Shown here: piece after piece, positions 7,255 to 15,543 of the stretch
Layout: every line of letters starts with the position of its first letter
Position numbering within the stretch: position 1 is the first letter of the stretch
IMG/VR virus record: IMGVR_UViG_3300042987_000477
Span: 1 to 29,711 of that record
DNA length: 29,711 bases
Direction: 5' to 3' (one strand)
Source: a virus
The notes under the pieces: generated by a model
What the model was told of the DNA's origin: nothing
Seen by the model: only the letters and a program-made list of their open reading frames with translations
Database searches by the model: none
Translations under genes and position numbers: made by a program

Positions 7255-8042
7255 TGGCTGTCCAAGACCTCTACGTTGTCGAAGGTTATTGGGCAGTCGG
7301 CTATGCCGTCGGTGACGGCTGGGTTTATCCCACCTCTGAGCTGCAGGGCATTGCGCCCAGTGCTGTCATCGAGCTGTTTGAGCTGGAGTTGAACACAGCG
7401 CAGCACGGCGCCAACGACATTTACCGCTTCCACGCTGGCAGCAACATGAACGCCAACGGCGAGCTGCTGTGGGCTGGCAACAGCTATCTGCGGTTTCCGG
7501 TCGAGGCGGATGGCTTTGAATACACCGGCAACGGCCAGCTGCCGCGGCCCAAGCTGCGCGCAAGCAACATCCTCGGCACCATCACTGCCATTTTGCTGAG
7601 CCTGCCTGAAGGACTGGAGGGCGCCAAGTTCACCCGCATCCGCACGCTGGCGCGCTATTTGGACGCCGGCAACTTCGCCGGTGGCGTCAACCCCTACGGC
7701 ACACCAGACCCGACTGCCGAGTTCCCGCGAGAGATCTACTACATCGACAGGAAGACCGCCGAGACGCGCGATGTGGTGGAGTTTGAGCTGGCGGCAGCGT
7801 TCGATTTGGCTGGCGTGCGCGCACCGAAGCGGCAGTGCATCGGCAACATTTGCCAATGGGAGTACCGCTCGGTGGAGTGCAGCTACACCGGCAGCAGCTA
7901 CTGGGATGAAAACGACAACGTGGTGACCACGCTGGCGGCAGACGTGTGCGGCAAGAAGCTGAGCAGCTGCAAACTGCGGTTTGGCCAGACCGCTGAGCTG
8001 CCATTCGGCTCTTATCCCGGCATCGGAGCCTATTTCGCATGA
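7254..8042 (+). CDS. Minor tail protein L-like (Fe-S tail-tip protein) with N-terminal extension
   Basis: 262 aa. Residues 1-25 ([22 protein letters not shown]) form a small extra module. From about residue 35 it follows lambda gp[10 protein letters not shown], a strand-rich N-domain with [17 protein letters not shown], then [20 protein letters not shown]. The Cys-rich C-terminal region has Cys at 195, 200, 209, 232 and 239; gpL coordinates an iron-sulfur cluster there at the tip of the tail. It overlaps its neighbours on both sides by ATGA. Functional identity with gpL is well supported; cluster binding is inferred from the conserved cysteines. Confidence 0.9.
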   Translation: MAVQDLYVVEGYWAVGYAVGDGWVYPTSELQGIAPSAVIELFELELNTAQHGANDIYRFHAGSNMNANGELLWAGNSYLRFPVEADGFEYTGNGQLPRPKLRASNILGTITAILLSLPEGLEGAKFTRIRTLARYLDAGNFAGGVNPYGTPDPTAEFPREIYYIDRKTAETRDVVEFELAAAFDLAGVRAPKRQCIGNICQWEYRSVECSYTGSSYWDENDNVVTTLAADVCGKKLSSCKLRFGQTAELPFGSYPGIGAYFA

Positions 8043-8761
8043 CCTGGCGCGCAGCAGCACTAGAGCACGCAAAGGCAGAAGATCCCCGCGAAGCCTGCGG
8101 CCTGCTGGTGGTCGTCAAGGGGCGCCGGCGTTACTGGCGGTGCCGCAACCTGGCGGCAGGCACCGAGCAGTTCATCCTGGATCCGCTGGACTTTGCTGCA
8201 GCCGAAGACGCGGGCGAGATCTTGGCGGTGGTCCACAGCCATCCCGTCACCCCGCCAGTGCCGAGCCAGGCCGACCTGCTGGCCATCGAACGCACCGCGT
8301 TGCCTTGGTACATCGTCAACCCTAAGACCGAGGCATGGAGCACCAAGCTGCAGCCGTGCGGCTACAAGGCGCCGCTGATCGGCCGTGAATGGACGTGGGG
8401 GCTTTCCGACTGCTGGACGCTGGTGCGGGACTGGTACGCCGAGCAGGGCCTGGAGTTGCTCGACTGGGCGCGACCGCTGACACCTGAGGAGTTTGAGACG
8501 GATCCGCTGTTTGACCGCTACTGGAAGGACGCAGGGTTCCGCGAGCTGGATGAGGACGAGCCACTGAAGCGCGGCGATGCGGTGTTGATGAGCATCAGCG
8601 GGCCGGGCCTCAACCACGTCGGCGTCTACATCGGTGACCAGCTGCTGCTGCATCACATCCGCGGCCGACTGAGCAGCCGTGATCTCTACGGCGGTTGGCT
8701 GCAGAAGTGCACTGGCCGCAGGCTCCGGCATTACGATGCAGGGAGGCTAGAGCTGACGTGA
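8039..8761 (+). CDS. Tail assembly protein K-like: JAMM metalloprotease + NlpC/P60 peptidase
   Basis: 240 aa with two domains. Residues 1-105 are a JAB/MPN domain with a complete JAMM signature: Glu18 (REACGLL), His66-Ser-His68-Pro, Ser76 and Asp79. This family is zinc isopeptidase/protease. Residues about 110-235 are an NlpC/P60-type cysteine peptidase with Cys125 ([13 protein letters not shown]), His193 ([11 protein letters not shown]) and a third polar residue at His205/His206. In lambda, gpK is needed for tail-tip assembly and is thought to process partner proteins and/or cut peptidoglycan peptides at entry. All catalytic residues are present, so both activities are plausible. The next gene (I-like) carries a ubiquitin-like domain, a natural JAMM substrate. 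Confidence 0.93.
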   Translation: MTWRAAALEHAKAEDPREACGLLVVVKGRRRYWRCRNLAAGTEQFILDPLDFAAAEDAGEILAVVHSHPVTPPVPSQADLLAIERTALPWYIVNPKTEAWSTKLQPCGYKAPLIGREWTWGLSDCWTLVRDWYAEQGLELLDWARPLTPEEFETDPLFDRYWKDAGFRELDEDEPLKRGDAVLMSISGPGLNHVGVYIGDQLLLHHIRGRLSSRDLYGGWLQKCTGRRLRHYDAGRLELT

Positions 8762-9333
8762 TGCTGCGCACGATCCGCATCTACGGGCGCCTGGCGAAAC
8801 TCCTCAAGCGCCGCAAGTTTGAGGCTGAGGTGGCCAGCGCCGCCGAGGCCGTGCGCTTCCTGCTGGCCAATTTTCCGCAGCTGGAGCCCGAGCTGGCCAA
8901 GGGCCATTACCGTGTCAGCGTTGGCAGCTACGACCTGGCCGAGGACGAGCTGCAGGCGCCGGCCGGCCAGCAGGAGATCAAGATCACCCCGGTGGTGGCA
9001 GGTGCTGGCGCTGTGGGGCGCATCATTGCGGGCGTGGCACTGGTCGCGTTGTCGTTCTTCCTGCCGCCGGTGGCAGGCATTGCGCTCGGCACCATCGCCT
9101 TTGGTGTGGGTGCCAGCTTGGTGCTGGGCGGTGTTGCGCAGCTGCTCACGCCGGTGCCCAGCTTGCCAACCAGCGGCAGCACCGCTGAGACCGCTAAAGA
9201 CCCCCGCAAGTCCTACAGCTTCAGCGGCGTTCAGCAGACCAGCCGCGCCGGTGTGCCGGTGCCCGTCGTCTACGGCGAGACCCTGGTGGGCTCTGTGGTG
9301 ATCTCGGCCGGCATCGACACGGTGCAGACATGA
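8761..9333 (+). CDS. Tail assembly protein I-like with ubiquitin-like N-terminal domain
   Basis: 190 aa from the ATG overlapping the K stop (TGATG), preferred to an upstream start that would run through K. Residues 1-82 have the beta-grasp layout ([64 protein letters not shown]). This domain has been described as ubiquitin-like in lambda gpI relatives. Residues about 83-130 are Gly/Ala-rich hydrophobic helices (GRIIAGVALVALSFFLPP, GVGASLVLGGVAQLL). A conserved C-terminal segment follows (SFSGVQQTSRAGVPVPVVYGE). GpI is required for tail-tip assembly but is not found in mature lambda tails. The Gly-Ala-Gly after the beta-grasp fold is a candidate cleavage point for K. Confidence 0.9.
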   Translation: MLRTIRIYGRLAKLLKRRKFEAEVASAAEAVRFLLANFPQLEPELAKGHYRVSVGSYDLAEDELQAPAGQQEIKITPVVAGAGAVGRIIAGVALVALSFFLPPVAGIALGTIAFGVGASLVLGGVAQLLTPVPSLPTSGSTAETAKDPRKSYSFSGVQQTSRAGVPVPVVYGETLVGSVVISAGIDTVQT

Positions 9334-12300
9334 ACAGGATCGTCGGCGCAGGTGGTGGCGGTGGCGGCGGCGGGTGCTTCTTAGGGCACACGCTGGTGCG
9401 CACGCCTGACGGGTTGCGCGCCATCGAGGCGCTGGAGCCTGGCGACCAGGTGCTGAGCTTTGACGACCAGGGAGAGCTGCACCAGGCCGCGGTGCTGAAG
9501 GTCCACGTCCACGAAAACGAGCGCGTAGTCCGCTACCGCCTCTGGGGCGGTGCCGTGCTCGATGCCACCCCGAACCACTGGGTGCTCAACCAGTTCAACG
9601 CCTTTGTTGAGATCGGCACGCTGGGCGCAGACGACTGCCTGGTGGATGAGAACGGCCACCTGCGGCCCATCGTTGAGCGCACCGACCACGGCCGCGGCAC
9701 TGTCTACAACCTGACGGTCGAAGGCCACCACACCTTCATCGCCGGCGGCATCCGTGTGCACAACGCCGGCCTGGGCCTGGGCATCGCCGGCGCAGGCGGT
9801 GGAGGTGGCGGTGGCGGCAAGGGCGGAGGTGGCGGCGGCGGCACCACCTACACCCCGACCGAAGCGGGCGACACGCTCAACAGCACTCAATACGCCAACC
9901 TGGTTGACCTGATCAGCGAGGGGGAGATCGAGGGCCTCAAGGATGGCCACAAGTCGATCTTCATCGACAACACTCCGCTGCAGAACGCAGACGGTTCCTA
10001 CAACTTCCAGAACGTCACCGTCACCACGCGGACGGGCACACAAAACCAGAGCTACATCCCCATCGCGGCTGATGTTGAAAACGAGCAGCCGGTCAGCGTC
10101 CAGGTGCAGTTCGGCACCCCGATTGTCCGCAGCATTACCAGCACCACCGTCAACGCCGCACGGGTGACCATCACGGTGCCGGCGTTGCAGGAGTTTGCCA
10201 GTAACGGCGACATCAACGGCTCTAGCTTCGGCTTGCAGATCGAGGTGCAATACAACGGCGGCGGCTACACCACGGTCCTGACCGATACGGTCTCCGGCCG
10301 CAGCGGTGATCAGTTCCAGCGCGACTACCTGGTCAGCCTGAGCGGCGCCTATCCCATTGACATCCGCGTGTCGCGGACCACGGCCGACAGCGGCAGCGCC
10401 AAGATCCAGAACGCCTTCAGCTGGTCGAGCTACACCGAGATCACCTACGCCAAGCTCCGCTACCCCAACAGCGCGCTGGTGGCGCTCCGCGTCGATGCCG
10501 AGCAGTTCAACTCCATCCCGCGCCGCAGCTACCTGATCCGCGGCATCAAGGTGGTGATTCCCAGCAATGCCACGGTGGACACGACTACCGGCCGGCTGAT
10601 CTATGCCGGCATCTGGGATGGCACCTTTGGAGCTGCAGCTTGGACCACCGACCCCTGCTGGATCCTCTGGGATCTGCTGACATCGACCCGATACGGCTTC
10701 GGTGATCACATCCAGGCGGCGCAGCTGGACAAGTGGGCGTTTTATGCCGCATCGGTCTATGCCTCGGCCTTGGTGCCCGATGGTTTTGGTGGCAGCGAGC
10801 CCCGCTTTAGCTGCAACGTCAACATCCAGACCGCTGAGGACGCCTACAAGCTGATCAACGACATGTGCTCGGTGTTCCGGGCCATGCCCTATTCGAGCAC
10901 CGGGGCGCTCACCGTCAGCCAGGATGCGCCGGCCGATCCGGCCTATCTGTTCACCTACGCGAACGTCTCGGAGGAGGGCTTCAGCTACCAAGGCGGCAGC
11001 CTCAAAACCCGTCCGACCGTGGCGGTGGTCAGCTACCTGAACCTCGACACCCGCGACATCGACTACGAGGTGGTGGAGGACCAAGAGGCGATCAGCAAGT
11101 ACGGCGTCGTCACCCGCGAGATCTCCGCCTTTGCCTGCACCAGCCGCGGCCAAGCGCACCGCCTGGGTGAGTGGCTGCTGTATTCGGAGTGGTACGAGAA
11201 CGAGGTGGTCAGCTTCACCGCCAGCATCGACGCGGGCGTGCTGGTGCGGCCAGGGCAGATCATCGAGATCAGCGATCCGATGCGCGCCGGCGCCCGCCGA
11301 GGTGGCCGCATCAGTTCCGCAACCACGGCCAACATCACGGTGGACGACGCCACGGGCCTGGCGCTAGGCACCGGCGCAACGCTGTCGGTGATCCTGCCCG
11401 ATGGCGCCGTGCAGAGCCGAGCGGTGGCCGCAATCAGCGGCAGCGTGCTCACCGTCAGTCCGGCGTTCACCACGGCGCCGAACGCCAACAGCATTTGGAT
11501 CTACCAGACCAACACGCTGCAGACCTCCACTTGGCGCGTGTTGAGCGTGCAGGAGCAGGAGGGCGCTCAGTACGCCATCGGCGCCCTGGCCTACAACGCC
11601 AGCAAATACGGCTACATCGAGCGGAACCTGACCCTGCAAACGCGGGACGTTACCGACCTGAACGAGATTCCGGCGGCGCCGGCCAACATGCAGGCCACTG
11701 AGGCGCTGTACGAAAGCAACGGCCGCGCGCTGTCCAAGCTGGTGATCAGCTGGCAGGCAGTGCTGGGCGTCAACCAATACCGCATCCGTTGGAAGCCACA
11801 GAACGGCAACTGGACAACAACAACGCAGACCCGACTGGATTACGAGATCCTTGACACCGTTGCCGGCCGCTACGAGGTCGAGGTCTACAGCATCAACGCG
11901 GGCCTCAAACAATCAACGCAGCCGGCCCGGTTGACCGTTGAAGCACGCGGCAAGACGGCTGCACCGGCGGATGTGACCGGCTTGTCATTGATTGCTATTG
12001 ATGAAGCAAGCGCAATCCTTACATGGGATCCCACCACTGATCTTGATGTGCGAATTGGCGGCAAAGTCCTGATCCGCCATAGCACTGTGCTCGTGGGCGC
12101 CACATGGGAGGAGTCGCAGGAGATCGTCCCCAGCGTTGGCGGCAATCAAACCCAGAAGCAGGTCCCGGTTCTTGAAGGCACCTATCTGGTCAAGTTCCAG
12201 GATGACTCCGGCAATCGCTCGGTCAATGCCGCAACCGTTGTGGTCGATCTGCCAACACCGCAGCCACGCCTGCTGGTGCAGAGCTACCGCGAGGACCAAG

Positions 12301-13052
12301 AGACGCCGCCGTTCTCGGGGAACTTGACCGACATGTTCTACAGCGCCGAGCAGGACGGCTTGGTGATCAGCACCGGCCTGGACGTGGACGACATGGCTAC
12401 GGACGGCGACTGGGATGCGCTTGGCACGATTGACGGCGTTGGCGGCGTGCTGAGTTCTGGCGAGTACGAGTTCGGCAGCACCCTCGACCTAGGTGGCACG
12501 TTTGATCTCAACCTCACCCGCTATTTCGTCACAAGGCCCTACCTGCCAGGCAGCTTGTGGGACGACAAGCTGGGGGACATCGATACCTGGCCCGCTATTG
12601 ATGAAACCAACCTCGATGGCGTGAACGCGCTGCTCTACGTTCGCGCCACCGCCGACAACCCGGCAGGCACCCCAACTTGGAGCACCTGGCGCGAGTTCTC
12701 GAACGTGATCACTCGCGGGCGTGGCTTCCAGTTCAAGGTGATCGCCACCAGCTCCGACCCTGCGCAGAACATCATCGTGGACGAACTGGGTTGCGAAGTG
12801 GAGCTGCAGCAGAGGACAGAACAGTCGGGCACCTTGACAAGCACCGCCGCAACGTATGCAGTGACGTTTGCTGACGCCTTCTATCAGGCACCTTCCATCG
12901 GCGTCACAGCGTTCAACATGGTGACCGGCGATTACTTTGAGGTGGCAAGCGTGACCAGGGCAGGATTCCAGGTAACCTTTAGGAATAGCGGCGGCTCTGC
13001 CGTGGCTCGCCAGTTCACTTACACTGCTATCGGATACGGCCGGGAGATCTGA
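9330..13052 (+). CDS. Tail tip / host specificity protein J-like with N-terminal Hint (intein-like) domain
   Basis: 1240 aa. Residues 1-15 are a short leader ending in eight Gly. Residues 16-145 are a Hint domain (see separate entry). Residues 152-171 are Gly-rich (eight Gly, Lys, seven Gly). From about 172 the protein follows lambda gpJ (TPTEAGDTLNSTQYANLVDL, ISEGEIEGLKDGHKSIFIDN, then VQFGTPIVRSITSTTVNAAR; later TDPCWILWDLLTSTRYGFG and VSEEGFSYQGGSLKTRPTVA). Two fibronectin-III-like domains lie at about 780-870 and 873-970, and a divergent C-terminal region at 975-1240 probably contacts the host. In lambda, J starts at the 'GKG...TPREA' segment, so the leader and Hint domain are an addition. 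It forms the trimeric tip that recognises the receptor. Start overlaps the I-like gene (ATGA). Confidence 0.93.
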   Translation: MNRIVGAGGGGGGGGCFLGHTLVRTPDGLRAIEALEPGDQVLSFDDQGELHQAAVLKVHVHENERVVRYRLWGGAVLDATPNHWVLNQFNAFVEIGTLGADDCLVDENGHLRPIVERTDHGRGTVYNLTVEGHHTFIAGGIRVHNAGLGLGIAGAGGGGGGGGKGGGGGGGTTYTPTEAGDTLNSTQYANLVDLISEGEIEGLKDGHKSIFIDNTPLQNADGSYNFQNVTVTTRTGTQNQSYIPIAADVENEQPVSVQVQFGTPIVRSITSTTVNAARVTITVPALQEFASNGDINGSSFGLQIEVQYNGGGYTTVLTDTVSGRSGDQFQRDYLVSLSGAYPIDIRVSRTTADSGSAKIQNAFSWSSYTEITYAKLRYPNSALVALRVDAEQFNSIPRRSYLIRGIKVVIPSNATVDTTTGRLIYAGIWDGTFGAAAWTTDPCWILWDLLTSTRYGFGDHIQAAQLDKWAFYAASVYASALVPDGFGGSEPRFSCNVNIQTAEDAYKLINDMCSVFRAMPYSSTGALTVSQDAPADPAYLFTYANVSEEGFSYQGGSLKTRPTVAVVSYLNLDTRDIDYEVVEDQEAISKYGVVTREISAFACTSRGQAHRLGEWLLYSEWYENEVVSFTASIDAGVLVRPGQIIEISDPMRAGARRGGRISSATTANITVDDATGLALGTGATLSVILPDGAVQSRAVAAISGSVLTVSPAFTTAPNANSIWIYQTNTLQTSTWRVLSVQEQEGAQYAIGALAYNASKYGYIERNLTLQTRDVTDLNEIPAAPANMQATEALYESNGRALSKLVISWQAVLGVNQYRIRWKPQNGNWTTTTQTRLDYEILDTVAGRYEVEVYSINAGLKQSTQPARLTVEARGKTAAPADVTGLSLIAIDEASAILTWDPTTDLDVRIGGKVLIRHSTVLVGATWEESQEIVPSVGGNQTQKQVPVLEGTYLVKFQDDSGNRSVNAATVVVDLPTPQPRLLVQSYREDQETPPFSGNLTDMFYSAEQDGLVISTGLDVDDMATDGDWDALGTIDGVGGVLSSGEYEFGSTLDLGGTFDLNLTRYFVTRPYLPGSLWDDKLGDIDTWPAIDETNLDGVNALLYVRATADNPAGTPTWSTWREFSNVITRGRGFQFKVIATSSDPAQNIIVDELGCEVELQQRTEQSGTLTSTAATYAVTFADAFYQAPSIGVTAFNMVTGDYFEVASVTRAGFQVTFRNSGGSAVARQFTYTAIGYGREI
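9339..9374 (+). repeat. Direct repeat copy 1, 5' of the Hint coding region
   Basis: 36 bp coding Ile-Val-Gly-Ala-Gly8, ending exactly before the Cys codon of the Hint domain. It matches the copy at 9783-9818 at 31 of 36 positions, in the same reading frame, 444 bp away. The unequal Gly codons mean some likeness could be convergent low complexity. Confidence 0.75.
9375..9764 (+). other. Hint domain, bacterial intein-like type (residues 16-145 of J-like protein)
   Basis: 130 residues with all Hint blocks and no homing endonuclease. Block A is CFLGHTLVRTPDGLRAIEAL followed by EPGDQVLSFD. Block B has the TPNH motif (ATPNHWVLNQF, residues 79-89). Blocks F/G are VYNLTVEGHHTFIAGG and IRVHN. The first residue is Cys16 and the last two are His144-Asn145. 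The next residue is Ala146, not Cys, Ser or Thr, so canonical splicing lacks its C-extein nucleophile. This combination is that of bacterial intein-like (BIL) domains, which mainly self-cleave at one or both ends and splice only weakly. Expected here: N-terminal thioester formation at Cys16 and Asn145 cyclisation, releasing J with a Gly-rich N-terminus. Confidence 0.9.
9783..9818 (+). repeat. Direct repeat copy 2, 3' of the Hint coding region
   Basis: 36 bp coding Ile-Ala-Gly-Ala-Gly8, 31 of 36 bases identical with 9339-9374. It lies 18 bases after the Hint Asn codon and is followed by Lys and seven more Gly. It looks like the original J N-terminal Gly stretch, of which copy 1 would be a duplicate. 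Confidence 0.75.
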
Positions 13053-13055
13053 CGC

Positions 13056-14852
13056 ATGGCGCAAGGGGACCTCAATGTCGCCAACCAGTCGGGCGCTGCG
13101 TTCCGCGCCGATCTGAACAACCAGCTGCTGGCACTGGGCACGCTGATGAGCGGCGCCAGTGAGCCGAGCACCATGTACGCCTACATGCTGTGGGCCGATA
13201 CGACCGCAGGCCTGCTCAAGCAAAGGAACGCAGCGAACAACGCCTGGGTGACACTGGGGACGCTGGGCAGCGCCAACTTGGGGCTGCTGCCGTCTGGCAG
13301 CACCCTGATTGCTGCGCTGGGCAGTGCTGGCACGCCAGGCGTCACCTTCACTGGTGACCTAGATACCGGCCTGTACTCACCCGGCGCCAATCAGGTGGCG
13401 CTTGGCACCAGCGGCCAGCAGCGGCTGGCGGTTGATAGTTCTGGTCGAGTGCTTGTCGGCCCTGGCTCGCTCCGTGAAGTAGGTGGCGCTGTCATCCCGA
13501 CGTTGGCGGTGGAGTCGCTGGGCCTGCCGCTGTCATGCGTGCGCAACAGCAATGACACCTCCGGCGGCATCATTGCGATAGGCAAGAGTCGCGGCACAGC
13601 TGCTGGCGCTGTCACCGCTGTTCAGGACGGCGACATCCTGGGCGAGATTCGCTTCTGCGGCGCCAATGGCACTGACCTGACCAGCATCGGCGCGCACATC
13701 CGCGCGGTGGTCAATGGCCAGGTTGGTACGGCCGGTGACACCACCGACATGCCGACGCAGCTGGTCTTCAGCACGACGCCAGATGGCCAAGCAACTGCAG
13801 CGCAGCGGCTGGCTATCAACACCACAGGGATTCAGGTTTCTGGAGACGCGCAGATTGTATCGCTCAATGGTGGACCGCTTGCTGGTGACCGCAACCGCAT
13901 TATCAACGGCGACATGCGGATCGACCAGAGAAACGCTGGGGCTACTGTCACCTTGCCTGCGGCAACTGTTACTTACGTAGTTGATCGGTGGGCGCATTTT
14001 GAAGACACCGATGGCACCGCTACTGTCCAACGCAGCACTGTTGCTCCTGCAGGTTTTACGAACTCGCTTCTGATCACAACGACAGCAGCAGATGCATCAC
14101 TTTCAGCAACACAGCGTTTAACAACTGCGCAAGTCATCGAAGGGTTTAATGCAGCAGATTTGGGGTGGGGTGCTGCAGGCGCATTATCGGTGACTTTATC
14201 CTTCTGGGTCAGAAGTTCCTTGACTGGCACATTTGGCGGAGCTGTAAAAAATGGCGCAAATACTAGGGCTTATCCATTTACCTACAGCATTTCTAGTGCC
14301 AACACCTGGGAGTACAAAACAGTTGTGATTCCCGGCGACACTACAGGCACTTGGCCAACTGATAACAGTCCCGCGCTAGCGGTAAATTTCGGGCTTGGAG
14401 TTGGAACGACTTTCAGCGGAACGGCTGGATCGTGGCAGGCCGCAGACCTAAACTCAGCAACTGGAGCTGTCTCGGTAATCGGCACTCTCAACGCTACCTG
14501 GCAGATCACTGGCGTCCAACTTGAAGCCGGCACCGTCGCCACCCCATTTGAGCGCAGGAGCTACGGGCAGGAGCTGGCGTTGTGTCAGAGGTATTACTAC
14601 AAAACGGACAAAAATTTTAGCTTGCAGAGTTACGGCGTTGCGGCAGGCGGAAATACTTACGCCCATTTGACTCATCCAGTGCCTATGCGAGCAGCGCCAA
14701 CTGCAACCAACTCATTCGCTTCCGGCATAAACAATCAATCACAAACAGTAACCCTATCGGCGCAAGCATTTACCTTGCAACTTGTTTCTAATGCCAGTGG
14801 CGACTATGCCGTTATTTACCAATCTGGCAACACCATGTCCGCCGAGCTGTAA
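13056..14852 (+). CDS. Tail fibre / receptor-binding protein
   Basis: 598 aa. Residues 1-70 (MAQGDLNVANQSGAAFRADLNNQL...YMLWADTTAGLLKQRNAANNAWVTLGTL) are the widespread 'GA.FR.dlN..L.al' N-terminal module that attaches phage fibres. Residues about 85-145 have a fibre-like repeat (TGLYSPGANQVALGTSGQQRLAVDSSGRVLVG). Residues about 285-500 (NRIINGDMRIDQRNAG, VDRWAHF, LSFWVRSSLTGTFGGAVKN, WQITGVQLEAGTVATPFERR) form the carbohydrate-binding-like domain often fused to phage and cyanobacterial surface proteins. GC content falls clearly in the C-terminal half. It starts 3 bases after J. Likely the host-range protein. Confidence 0.87.
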   Translation: MAQGDLNVANQSGAAFRADLNNQLLALGTLMSGASEPSTMYAYMLWADTTAGLLKQRNAANNAWVTLGTLGSANLGLLPSGSTLIAALGSAGTPGVTFTGDLDTGLYSPGANQVALGTSGQQRLAVDSSGRVLVGPGSLREVGGAVIPTLAVESLGLPLSCVRNSNDTSGGIIAIGKSRGTAAGAVTAVQDGDILGEIRFCGANGTDLTSIGAHIRAVVNGQVGTAGDTTDMPTQLVFSTTPDGQATAAQRLAINTTGIQVSGDAQIVSLNGGPLAGDRNRIINGDMRIDQRNAGATVTLPAATVTYVVDRWAHFEDTDGTATVQRSTVAPAGFTNSLLITTTAADASLSATQRLTTAQVIEGFNAADLGWGAAGALSVTLSFWVRSSLTGTFGGAVKNGANTRAYPFTYSISSANTWEYKTVVIPGDTTGTWPTDNSPALAVNFGLGVGTTFSGTAGSWQAADLNSATGAVSVIGTLNATWQITGVQLEAGTVATPFERRSYGQELALCQRYYYKTDKNFSLQSYGVAAGGNTYAHLTHPVPMRAAPTATNSFASGINNQSQTVTLSAQAFTLQLVSNASGDYAVIYQSGNTMSAEL

Positions 14853-14855
14853 CCC

Positions 14856-15089
14856 ATGACCTACCAACTCACTCAAAACGACTGCATCCTCCGCCTTGCG
14901 GACAACGCCGTCATCCCACCCGACCCCGCCAACCGCGACTACGCGGAGTACCTGGCCTGGCTGGAAGAAGGCAACACCCCCGAGCCTGCACCCGAGCCCG
15001 AGCCCGTCCCCGAGCTGACGCCTGCTGAAAAGCTGGCCGCTAGTGGGCTGACGGTGAATGAGCTGAAGGAGCTGCTGGGGCTTACCTGA
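14856..15089 (+). CDS. Fibre-associated small protein, unknown function
   Basis: 77 aa, MTYQLTQNDCILRLADNAVI then PPDPANRDYAEYLAWLEEGN. The segment 'iP.DpaN.DY.eYLaWl.eGNtP.pA' is common in small proteins encoded just after tail fibre genes of many phages. A Pro/Glu-rich linker (PEPAPEPEPVPELTP) joins it to a short C-terminal helix (AEKLAASGLTVNELKELLGL). Role in fibre assembly or binding is a guess from position. The gene starts 3 bases after the fibre stop. Confidence 0.78.
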   Translation: MTYQLTQNDCILRLADNAVIPPDPANRDYAEYLAWLEEGNTPEPAPEPEPVPELTPAEKLAASGLTVNELKELLGLT

Positions 15090-15226
15090 TGGCCGTCAAG
15101 TCCAAGACCGGCACCGCCAGGATCGACCACCAGCCGGGGGCGCCTAAAACAACGCGCCAGGGGTACGGCCAACACAGCCGACCCCGGCGCCGCGGCCGCA
15201 AGCCCCTGAGAGGGCAAGGCCGGTAA
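15089..15226 (+). CDS. Very small basic protein of a cyanophage-like type
   Basis: 45 aa, MAVKSKTGTARIDHQPGAPK followed by an Arg/Gly/Lys-rich tail. The 'KSKTGTARIDHQPG..K...QG.g.hs....g.K..RGQG' pattern is one I recall from cyanophage genomes, where it is annotated only as hypothetical. The strongly basic composition suggests nucleic-acid binding, without proof. ATG overlaps the previous stop (TGATG) and its own stop overlaps the next ATG (TAATG), so it is a coupled gene. Confidence 0.72.
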   Translation: MAVKSKTGTARIDHQPGAPKTTRQGYGQHSRPRRRGRKPLRGQGR

Positions 15227-15543
15227 TGGACCCCGAAACCCGCGAGAACTGGCGCAAGATCAAGCACGCGCTGGAAGCCGCGGGGAAGACCGACAACCAC
15301 TACTATCGCCGCGCTCTTGCCATCCTCGCCGGGATGCCTGATCCCTTTGATCGTTACGATGGGATCGACGCAGGGCGCCCCGATGGTGGACGAACCCAAA
15401 ACCGTTGGCGGAGTGCTTGCTGCTTCTCTCCCGGCAGCACTCGCAGCAGGCATGGTTGCCATCGGGGCGCTGCTGATCTCGATGCAGGTGCAGTCCGCCA
15501 GGATCGAGGCCACGCTGGTGCAGATGGCCAAGTCGGTGGATGA
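15226..15543 (+). CDS. Small hypothetical protein; C-terminal half probably not conserved
   Basis: 105 aa. The first 45 residues (MDPETRENWRKIKHALEAAG, KTDNHYYRRALAILAGMPDP) form a regular amphipathic helical unit that looks genuine and resembles small cyanophage proteins. After about residue 50 the sequence becomes Arg/Gly/Cys-rich and overlaps the whole first part of the next gene by 161 bases in another frame. A natural stop near 15380 seems to have been lost, either by mutation or by a frameshift. I am sure of the N-terminal half only. Confidence 0.55.
   Translation: MDPETRENWRKIKHALEAAGKTDNHYYRRALAILAGMPDPFDRYDGIDAGRPDGGRTQNRWRSACCFSPGSTRSRHGCHRGAADLDAGAVRQDRGHAGADGQVGG

Noticed and set aside
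9330-9764. True splicing intein in J
   Set aside because: Ala at +1 removes the usual nucleophile, and no homing endonuclease is present; self-cleavage is more likely, although weak splicing is not excluded.
9783-9860. Short GGT/GGC repeats as a CRISPR or minisatellite array
   Set aside because: They are polyglycine codons in frame in J; no spacer structure.
9381-11159. 592-codon open frame on the minus strand opposite J
   Set aside because: It lies fully opposite a gene with clear J homology and has the Val/Ala/Gly/Arg-rich composition of antisense frames in GC-rich DNA; no motif or start signal.
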